Shown here in pieces: positions 40,801 to 52,800 of a DNA stretch of 64,000 bases. The translations under genes were made by a program, and so were the position numbers. Where the stretch lies: the NCBI RefSeq assembly GCF_905220565.1, contig NC_059403.1, positions 2,666,001-2,730,000 on the forward strand, read 5' to 3'. The notes beneath the pieces were generated by a model. That model searched no databases. It was not told the DNA's origin and worked only from the letters and a program-made list of their open reading frames with translations. Every line of letters starts with the position of its first letter. Within the stretch, counting starts at the first letter, position 1. The stretch is from Melitaea cinxia (lineage: Eukaryota; Arthropoda; Insecta; Lepidoptera; Nymphalidae).

Positions 40801-43800
40801 AATGATTTTAAGAAGCATCTCAACGGCGAATATAGCAGAGAATACAATATTGCTGTATTCAACAATCACTGTTAATTCTTCTGGTTGGTTGTGATACTCG
40901 ATACCCATAGATAATGTATTAATTAGTATAGCCAACAAAATACCTATAAAAACGAAGTATTAATAACAACAAATATTAAAAAAGTCATCGCAATTGTAAT
41001 TTTTTTATTACCTTGCTGAAAATATTTGTGGTTTACAATTGTTTTTATGCGTTTTCGTAGTAACGAAAAACATTTTGATATCTGTCGCCAAAGCCTTAGG
41101 CAGGCATTTAAAAATCGACCTTTTTTCTTCTCAGCTGCTGCTGCCTCAGCTGCTATTAGTTCAGCGCAACATGAAAAATCATCTATTTCAACAATCTGAA
41201 ATAAGTACATTTTATTTTTTTCCCTCGAAACAACCAAACATGAATTTCATTATAAAATTGCTTGATTTTTTATTAGAGTTACCTTTGTATCTAATTTGTC
41301 TTCACCAGCTCGTTTACTGATTCCTTTGGTAAGTTCTTCAAAGAATGAATCTAAAGCAACTTGTCCAGTAGGTAAAGCAGCTGATAAAGCTCCTGATAAT
41401 GCTAATAGTTCCTGACATGACATTGTTCCCCCTGCCGCTGCACGTTCTTCAGCTGTCTCCCCTGCCGGCAGGTCGAACTCTATGCCCAAAATAAGTGTCA
41501 CTACTGTGCAGTTTTGCTCATTCAATTTACGTACAATCTAAAGTAATAACTTCAGTCAACCCAGCAGCAGGTTGACCGCTAAAGCTCCTTCAAAGAAGAG
41601 AACGCTATAGATTGGAACCAATGAGTTTTTTACCAGTTCATTACAGTAGTATAGTAGTAAAATCTAAAGTGATTAAAAGCATCATTTAATTACAACTGTA
41701 GTTGGTAACATTTTTTTGATACTTTTAATAAAACTAAAACTATAAATTTATTGAACAATATTTAAAAGCGGAGCAGTGTTATCAGAGAGAAAAGGGAATG
41801 GATTTTTTTTACAAGATTTAAGGATTCAATTCAAAAAACTAAAACATCTGTTATCTTACATTTTCAGATAAATATTACATACGTAACAATTTGCTTATGT
41901 ATTTATATTTATTATAATTTTTACAGTTTTCACTTTCGATTATGTAATTGTAATGTAATAATTTTTATATTTTTGTTGTATTTGTTTTAGGTTAATTTCT
42001 TTTTAATGGGAGATGTTAAGCAGTGAAAGATAGGAGAAGTGAAAGTTCAGATATATTTGCGCATGCCCGTCTAACATCCTGTCTAGATCTACTCTCTAGA
42101 CTCACCACTTTGGCACTTAAGCCAGTCACGTTGACACAATGAATCTATAAATATTTTTTATTTGTTAAAATTGATGAAATGGATTAGCATGAAAAGAAAG
42201 CACAAAGATTTTGAAACACGGAATAAGAAACAGGATAAGTTTATTTAAGAAAGTACAGACTTAATAATCTTATCAAGCACGCCATTTTGTGATTATTCAT
42301 AATACACATACATAGTACAGTCTTAAAATTGTTGAACTTTTGCTGACGAAATCATTTTTATAAAATTTTATTTGTACTGCTTACCAGTTTGTGTCATCTT
42401 CTCAGATGAGCACACGTTATGCGGATGAGCTAAATTTTGTGCATTTGGCACATGCAATAGAACTGTATCGCTGAACATCACTGAAGATCGTCTTCGAGCA
42501 AGGGACGGAGGCGATAAAAGTGATAGGTTTGATGCATTCTGTATAAGATGTAGAAAACATTATATAAATTAACTACAGTTGAAGAGCTGAATTTGATATA
42601 GAAATGATAATGAATTTAATTTTGTTACTGTACCTCAAGATCTGCAGCAGATAACGAGGGAACGCGTAATAAACTCGGCCTGCTAAGAGGCTCGTCTCCT
42701 CCTTCTTCTACACTTTTTCCGTTGCCCTAGTTTTAGGTATAACAATATTAATAAGCAAAAAATAAATTACACCTATAAAATTAATAGAAGTCTTATGCAC
42801 TGTAAATATAGCAAATATTGTAAGAAATTTTATTTGCTTACTAGCTGACCCAGCAAACGTTGTTTTGCCATATATATTATGAAAATTTAGGGTTGTATGT
42901 ATTTTTTGATGCTAAATCATAATAAAATAAATTATCAAAATATATTTTAAATAAATTTAGGGGTGGACTACCCTTAACATTTAGTTGGATGAAAAATATA
43001 TGTTGTTCGATTCTCAGACCTACCAAATATGCACACAAAATTTCATGAGCATCGGTGAAGCCGTTTGGAAGGAGTTTAACTACAAACACCGCGACACGAG
43101 AATTTTATTTATTAGAAGATTAAAAGCGATGAACGAGTAAATTAATACGACAATTGTTCTGGCATTCGATAAAGAGTTTAGCACTTAAAGTTCTCAGTTT
43201 TGGTTATAGACACCAAATACCGGTGGTTATTTATGGTAGGGTATTATCCCACAACCTACAGTGGAGTAGCGTAGTGATCAAATTTAAGCTTAATTCAATA
43301 CGCTGCTGCACACTGCTCTCTCTTTCGTACATGGAGAAAGACTATACAGATTGATGTAGCTTCAATTATTATTATTTATTTTAGCAATTTTAACACTTAC
43401 GTAGTACATACGATTGTCATATTAATAACATTCTTAACGCTACTAAAGTACCTGAGGATGTGTACGGGGGCAACATGGATGGTGCTGTTTTTGACGATTA
43501 GCCGGTAATTGAAGCGTTTCTCGACTTGTCCGCCACCGTAGTTGAGCACGTTGATATTTATATACCCTGTATTTCAATAAAAAACTTGTAACCAGTAAAT
43601 TTCCTAAAATACCATAGAAATTCATACTTTTTAGCAGATCAAATATTGTTTACCTGATTTTTTTTGCCATTCGCCTTTTGAATCTTCTCCACAAGTGTGC
43701 GACGTATTTGACAATTTCAGCATAGCAAGTAGCTGGCTCGCTGTTGTTAGTCGATGAAGCTAATGTCGACGATGAAGTAAAGCGTGCACGTTCAGCGCGC

Positions 43801-46800
43801 ATTCTTTCCATTTCACGCTTCTTTGTTTCACTAAACTGAGTCGCTATAACGACTAAGCATAGATTGATCATGAAGAATGAACCAATCTGTAAATTAATTT
43901 GTTTGGTAAAAGGAAGCTTAAAAAATAAAAATGAATATTGCAAAAAAATAAACGAAACATTACCACAATGAGAAGAACAAAATAAATCCAGTCCCAAAAG
44001 CTATGCGCATCTTGAACGTAGTACATGATGTCAGTCCATCCTTCTAAAGATATAACCTGAAAGTGAAATTTGTAGAGTAATTCAAATAAATATTTTAACG
44101 AATTAACTTAATTTTTACTTTAATTTAACGAATATCTAATAAAGTCCTTATTTGAGTGAGACTTCTAACTTACACAAGATCACAGCTAAATAATACTGCT
44201 TTCAAGCAGTGTTGTGTTCTGTGGTAAGTAAGATGACAAGCGCTCCGGAGGTGGACTTGTTGTTCGTGGGTCAGCAACGCGTCTGTGATATTTCTGGTGC
44301 TACGGTAATCGCTTACTATCAGGTGAGCCGTATACTTGTTTGCCAACCTAGTTGTATATCAAAAAAAAGTTATACTTACCAAAAAAATGGCTACCCAAGC
44401 GAGACCGATATTGTCAAACGATATCGTTCCTTGAAAGGGATTCGAACCTCTTTGAGTACAGTTCGTATAGTATTGATTCCAATTAACGCACGATGTATTC
44501 GTCGGATGGTTGTAAGAAAATGGTTTCGCAGTTTCATTGCATACAAGAGCTCCATATCGATACGGCGGGAAATCTCCGCATTGGTGCATTCCATTATCCT
44601 CAGGCGTTGTGCATATGTAGTCTAGTTCTTTCGAGAACTCGTAGTAAATTGATAAGCTGCATATATTGAAATATGTATGAGTATTGCGCTAAATAATAAA
44701 TTCATTTTATAATTAAATTTAAATATAGATAAATAGAAATAGAAAATAGAAAAATCTTTTATGTAATTAAAATGCGGTCATCGGTAATGGATGAATTAAA
44801 TTTTATTTCAGTTCTATGAAATTAATTTTATTGGTAATGTGATTGCCCAGTGGTTTGGATAATTTAATATTTAAAACTTTGAAATGGAAATTGTGACAAA
44901 TATTTTGTACCTAAATATTATATTTATTAGTAAAATTAAGATATTTAATGGATGTTAATCTATGTAAAGTTCTATTGAAAGCATATTATGATACCAGCGG
45001 GTACTGTTTTTCATGCAATGCAGAACTAATGGTAAATTAAATATAGCATGCAAACGATGAAAGCGAAAAGGGAGGGTAAATTGATATAGATAATTAGCAA
45101 TCGCCTTTAATAAAAGGGCCGATAAAGGAATACTGGGAGAGTCAGGTAAACATTAGTGAATGGAGAAGATTAACGCCAATGGCCTCTTGCCCATTATCCG
45201 TTAACGGCACGAATGGCACATGGAGGTTGGGAACCCAAATCATTTAGGTCCTCGCTCGTTATGATACTTTTCATTTTGATGACCGCCATAAGGCTTATTG
45301 TGGTTTTGCCTTATGTGATATTCTCACACAAAACTCTGAAATGTGAACGTTTTATGACGTTTTTTTTTTGTAATATTAAGTTAACGTAAACTTGATAATG
45401 ATATTTTGTGAAAGTAATAGGATTTTTTAAATGTGTCCTCTGCATTTGACGGAATATTATTAACTTTTAAAATAAAACGGGGGACATAAAACATTTTTGA
45501 TACCTTATGTGGTGTTCATTTTATACAGTGCACGTATTTAAAAATGAGCAAAGACATAATAAAATATAAAGAAAAATAAATCCAGTTAAATAAAAATTTT
45601 AGAATTAACCAAAAATTCTAATCACATTTGAGATCAATTTTGAACAAACTGGCAGTTCTGTACTCATGTCCGTAGAATGTAAATAAATTTTAATGTCTGT
45701 GTCTGAATCGCTAAAACCCTAAAATGGTCATAAAACTGCCAATTCGTGGAGAAAAAAGCAGATATAGTACATCTGGACGGCAGATGTGTAAAGGTACACG
45801 TTACAACAGATTTCATATCTTCAATAGTAACACTTATTTTGATCCTAAATTCTTACGAGTTTAATCTGAAGCGCACTCTGTACCATTCGGACAGGTCTCT
45901 GGAAAATAAATGTTCGAAGCAATGACGGGTGTTATGTATTCTAAATATTTGTATGATTTATTTTGTAATTGCTAAAATTTGAAGCGGAAAATGTAAATTG
46001 TAATTACATTTATTGTTTTGTAATGTTTACGGGAATATAACTCATTATAATGAAACAATTTCTTAGGATTTTATCGCAGTTTATTGTATTTTTTATGTGT
46101 CCGACGTTTTAGATACTAGAGCAACCATGGTCAGGGAGGACTAGAGGTTAGTCCACGAATAAACCGCAATAAAATCCGAAAAAGTCATTTAATTATAATG
46201 TAATTACATTTTTGTATAATTTTTTTGTCCTTTTACATGTTCAGCTTCTTATTTATATGTTGTATTCGTAGGTTCCAATACTCAAACACATTATGTTTTG
46301 CTGATAATCATCTATTTATAATTCAAACTTGGTGACATCTGATTCTTGTAAAAATTCTAGAGTGAAATTAGTGTTTCGTTACTTTTGTTAGTTTGTGATA
46401 TATGTTATGTAGCAGTTTTAATGACATTTATACTACCTACATGAAACGTCTAGTTTTGCAACATCGTAAACGAATCATCATGCGTGTACTTGAACTGGGT
46501 CTCGTGTGAGTATCGACGGAATGCAATATTAACGTGTGGTTAAGCTATCTGAACATGCGCGTCGGTGATGTCAATAGTGAAAGAGTCTGTATCAATAAAT
46601 TATAATATCGAATAATGTGGAGCAGCCCTGGATGTGCCCTTTATGATTAAAGCGTTAATTATTGCATGCAGTCAACTTTAGCAATGGGACGTGCCTCTAA
46701 AACGAGCGCATCTCGAGCAATAGTAAAAAATAAACATGTTATAATATACTGCTATTATATCCAAGGCCTCGTACAAATTTATATTCTAAGATTTGGCCGG

Positions 46801-49800
46801 GTATACTCTTTTTTCTAATTCAGTAACAAAAATAACAATTTCGAATTTTCAATCCAAGTTTAACGTCATAATAGGTAAATTTCAGACAGTTCTACTAAAT
46901 TGAAAATGTCAAAATAATGTCAACATTAATTAAAATATTCTTAACCATTATTGAAACAGTATTCCATGTAGAAAAATACATTAAATTACGTGCAGATAGT
47001 GGAGTTACATACTTAGGTCTCAGTACGTTCGGTGGTAGAACTAGTTCACATCGCTGCCTCAAGATTCCTTCCCAGAGCTGGACGCCAACAATCCCGAATA
47101 TGAAGAAAACGAAGAAACACAATAGTAGAACATTTCCTAACATTGGTAAAGTATCCAGAAGAAGCATCACCAGTATACGCATACCTGTGAAAGAAATCAT
47201 TAACATTAATAAGATTCTAAATAAATATAATTAACTTCTATATGACAATATTTCAAATATCTACAAGTCTTTTCGAATTTATGGATAAGTTTGACATCAC
47301 CACTTAGCGACAAAGTTATACCTTATACTTGTTTTTCATGTTATTGTTTCTTGAAAATGTAATAATAAATATTTAGCAATTTTGGCTAAGTACTAAAGTG
47401 TATTCCGCCTAATTTTTTTTGCTCGGTTTATTTAATCGTTCTTATGTAAATCGTTGTACCATTTCTTTCATTCTAAGTCTTAAGACCTTACCATTTCTAA
47501 GTCTTAAGACCAAACTGAGTAACCCTTTAGATTACTTGAGAGTAGCCCTTTAGACCAGATTAAATTCCCAACCAAAACTAACTATCATTAACAAAAACCA
47601 CTTAATGTACTTTCCGAGTTGCGGTGGAGATATACACGAGTAGAAACTATAATTAGACGTTTAAATATACTATGTACATACACATTAACGTAACAATGAG
47701 TAAATAATTTGCTTTTGGACATTCACCTTGTTTTAGGACAAGGATAGAGCTAAATCTGTTACTTTAGGGAGGGAAACATATACGGCTTTAAAAGCCTTAG
47801 TGTCTCTCTCAAGACATGTAGAATCGCTCACAATGTTTTCTCCGACGAGTATAACATAAATATTTAAATTTGAGCACTTGGTAGTTCAGCGTTGAGAGCT
47901 CGTTGTTAATATTCAGATATTCAGTCCAATTGACTATTTCGACTCACAGATAAATATTAGTACTAATTTGTGCATCATTCCACTAAACTGGAAGGGTCAT
48001 CATAGATGCGCAGCGTCAACTGATTGTGTTTAACTCGTTAACATCTGAGCATATTGAAGGTCAGATAGGGTATCTTTATTTAGCTTTTGTGATTATATAC
48101 GCAAGGGTGCTGATGTGTCTGCTCTTTTTAGTACTATGCTATATTTAATGCGGAGTTTTTCTTTTATCTTGATTTATAAGTTTAGATGATATTAACGACC
48201 TAATAAAGCGAGATTAACGCATCAATAATTTTAAACGGTTTTAAATACGTAAATGTCAGGTTTTGTATTAAAAAATAAAAATTGTGTGTTTATTTATGTA
48301 CGCACGTGAGAAGTTATACTTCATTGTTTTAACTTCACACACATTAGCTTCTAACTTCACGTTGCTAACTTATTCTTCGTTGACATTTCATGAAGCAAAA
48401 AATATATGTCATTTCGAAATATTTGGTGTCCAGATTTAAACCAGAATATCCATTTTGATAATCCCCGAATACATTTCGTTTATAATCAACGTGACGAGAA
48501 TTCATTTGCATTTCCCATTTCAAAACAGGTATGACTGTGTTTTTGGTTCTAGTAACATCTAGTTGTTAACCTCTTTTGTACCTCTCTGTAATGTTTTGTT
48601 AACCTCTTTTCATTTATCCTTTGTGGTGTATGGAATAGCCGTACCTTTAGTTTTTTTTTTAAATACTATTTTATGAAATATATAATATATATTTTATGGC
48701 GGTTACATCCGTGTTAATTTGAGGAAAAAAATGTATAGCCTTCCTCGATAAATGAAACATTTAACGCAAAACTAATTCTTCAATTCGAATTAGCGTTTAA
48801 ACAAACAAACAAACTCTTCAGCTTTATAGTAAAATAATATATAATATGAATTATCTCAGTTCATTTTTATTATAATTATAATTATCTATTAAAATATACT
48901 CGTACATATATATAATAAACACAAAAAATCAATATAGTTGAAAACTTACAGTTTAGTGCTAAGAAATTTTTTACGGGAACCAAACGTTTTATCCTAGCCG
49001 GCTAAAACGTCCGTAACGTGAAACAAAATTGTAAGATTTTTAGTCTATGTATGATGGCTATACAGTATCTAATGTATAGTCTAAGTGATGACTGTTATTA
49101 TTATTGCAGCTTGCTATTATTATAATATCATTCGATAATTATTATAACTTTTTATAAATCATTGTAAATGAAACAAAGGTGTTAAGATAATTTTGTAAAC
49201 TAGTTTTTTTTTATCGATAAAAATCACAATAAAAAATGTATACCCGAATAATTATTTTCTTTTTACCTCGAATAGAACTTAAAATTAATATTTGATAATA
49301 AGGAACTTCGTTCCTATCTGGTGTCCCACGACACCACACGTTATTTTATTTGCTATTTTGTCTTCACTATTAGAAATATATTTGTATATTTCTGTTGTTA
49401 TAAACTTCTCGGTAACCATTACAAAGTGCAACTAACGATGCTGAAGAGCAACTTGATGCTTTGATTCTACGGAAAATTTTCTCAAGTACGTTGTATGGGC
49501 TATATTCTCTTCAACTATATACATTTAACTATTTATAGCATCCAGATTATTTTAAAATCAGCTATCACGAGGGCTATTGTTATGTTTAGTTATAACAATA
49601 GCAAAAAATATATATATTTAAAAAAAGTTAAATAGTAAAAAAATTAATACTATTTAAGATATAAATTGCTTACGCAGCTCTAACACACACAAACAAATTT
49701 AACATATTATATAACATCATATACGGTACATTTTACCCAATTCAAATACTCGAATTTGTTCCTTTTTGATTAGTATCTGGGTTTGAAAGGGACTTACCAA

Positions 49801-52800
49801 TAAGCTTGAAATATTACATTCTGCGAAATTAAGTCTACTAAGCTATTAAATCATTTTAAGAATTACAAATGCCATTCGCCACATGTGAGGTAGGTATGCT
49901 TTAATTGTATGGATTATAATATAAGCAATGATGTTTATTTAACTTTGTGATTTTTAGATACCGAGGGTTAAAGCTTTTATTGAACCTTTGTTTATGTCTC
50001 GTAATATTTTTTGACACTATAAAATATTATAAGTTGTAAATTTATATGAATTAATTATTTTAATTTATTGACGTATATAACTATTTATTATATTAAATAA
50101 TATAAGTGGATATTTCAATTTTAAATTCACATGGTTATTTTTATTACGAAAATTATTCAACGGTATATTTACCATGTTTTTATCTTCATTTTGTGGAGCT
50201 CGATATTTTGAAATTATCTACGAATGTCTATTTCACGAGATAGAGAGAGTTCTTGCAAAATGAAAATAAGAAACGTGGTAAACATCCCGTTTTAAATAAT
50301 TTAATTTTATATGTATTGAACGGGTGGAGTACCTCAGTACATTAAAATAATTGTTTATTGCGCACCACAGAAAAAAAAACCCTTCTACTATTACATTAAG
50401 AGAATATAATGTAATACCCACACGAAGATTAAGTTTTCTCATTTTAGTTAAGGCTTGACCATTTTTCACAACCGCTCTGGTATAGTGGTGCGTGTACTGT
50501 GTCGGCGCCTACACATCGGTGGTCTGTGGGTTCGATTCCCTCACAGGATGGATATATGTATTTATATTTATTCTCGGTTTGGGTGTCTGTCCATGTGGGT
50601 CTCCGCGCCGTGCCTCGGAGAGAAATTAACTGGGTAAAGTAACTAACTGCGAAGTAGTTTTGCTTATGCAGGGTAAGCGAGATAAAAAATATATATATTT
50701 CAGTCATCGTTGCAACCCCAAAATTATAATAATTTTAATTTTCAAAACTTAATGAATAATTAAACGTCGCTTATTTTCTTGTTCAGTTTTATTTATTTGG
50801 GTATTACATCATTCATCAAACAAGGTTATTTCATTTTAAAATCAAATTAACTTGTCAAATATCGATTCTAATCTTTGTCAAAGATGAACGATTTGAGATT
50901 TAAAGCCTATTCACATAATTGCAAATGAAAGATTTTTAATTAAGTCGAGCCATTGTTACTTCGAAATGGAGTTCGCAATCAGGAGAAACATCCGTTCGTG
51001 CGTGAGAACAAAGAATTTATGGGGTGATTTTTAGAATACCTTGTCCAACCTTCCCAAACAAAGCGTAAAACATTTCCTTACTCTCTTTTCGTTTTATAAA
51101 AGATTGACCTTAAGAATTGTGTACTTAAGCATAACTTTTGTTTGATATAGGACAAAAAATTGTAGCTATAGAGACTGGCGATAGAAGTGAAAACTTAGAA
51201 CTTAACATTATTTTATTTAACTTTTCACTAAATTCATTCAATTTCAATACTCAGTACTAATGTTGCAAAATACGTCGCTGTATAGCTACAGCATGTCGTT
51301 GATGCGAACCCATCCAAAAACCGCCTTGTGACGCGAATTCATAAGATTTTCCCCAACAAAAAGTCCCCACCCCGTCTAAATAAGTTTCACTTCAAAAACA
51401 TGTCTATAATGGCATATTAATTAGTAATTTTGGTGTATATACATACGTATGTGAGCCTTTAATTTGTTGTGAAATTAATAGTACACATTCGATCTTCTTT
51501 TTAAATTGTATATAAAAGCATAAAGACAAAATAAGGGGTATTTTGTTTTACTAGTGTTTTCAATCTTTATATTTGCAAATAAAATATTTTTATATAAATC
51601 GACATTATGTGTTTCAGATGTCCCAGCGCTCAAATCCTAACGAGTTCCCTGATCTGATTTTCGAAACAATTTCTTTTTCGATCTATCGACTTTCCTTCCT
51701 AAATATGATAATAGTACAAACTACGGGTACTGAAGTTTAAAGAAAACACAAAACAACTTTATGTAAAATTCTTTTGAGGGTAACGTAAATTTGCTCGCAG
51801 AATGGCGCTTGTGATCTAATATTCCTCTACACGTTTGCGGATTCACTTGTTGCTCATCGATCCACCGCCTACGCTCTCAATTTTGTTCCGGGTTAATTTC
51901 TGTAAGTGCCTTGACAGAGATTTTCTTTAAAACCGGGAAAATTGCCTGTTAGGTGACTACAATAACTATGTTTAGCGGGTTTTCTATCGAACTTTCAACG
52001 GTGAAATGTGTAATCGTGCCTTTGTGATTTTGCAAAGCGATTGCGGTAAAAGTGCTAGCACAATTTTTTTTTCATATCATTTTAAAGTTATCTTACACTG
52101 TTTTATTTTTCAATTAAACTTTTTAGCTTCCAATTAATAACACATTAATATAAATATGATAGTCAGTTTATTGCAACCAAAGCTATAAACGTATTATAAT
52201 TATTATTAACATGTTATATTTAATTAGAAGAGGTCTAATTCCACTTAATTAATTAAGATACGGAAAAAACAAGCTATTAAACTCTTTAAATTTTCCATAT
52301 AAAGATTTACGTCCTAAGGGTAAGGTATAAAACATAATCACGCACCATTTACTGGAGTATATTATATAAAAGAACACACAAAAGAATGTTATTATATAAG
52401 TCGGGCTAGAAATTCCCGGAAAGAATATTGAATAGATACTTACTAGGTATCCTGTTGATAGCCCTCAAGGGTCTGAGCACTCTAATCGTCCTGATGGCAG
52501 ATAAATTTATGTTTTCCACATTCAAAGCGTACTCTAGTGCTCTGAAAATTTAATAACAGTATAAATCTAAAGGGGATTTTACTAGGATTTTGTATAAAAA
52601 GTTTATAATTATAAGCTAATACATTCAGGTTCATTAGATTGTGTCTAAATAATTATTATCAATGGAAATAATAAATTTTATATATAAAATTCTCGTGTCA
52701 GAATGTTTAGTTATAATACTCCTCCGAAACGGCTGGACCGATTTTTATGAAATTTTGCATGTATATCGAGTAGGTCGGAGGATCGGCCAACATCTATTTT

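Noticed and set aside
50466..50545. Possible tRNA gene (A- and B-boxes present)
   Set aside because: No complete cloverleaf; the sequence continues into a SINE body shared with other copies in the window.
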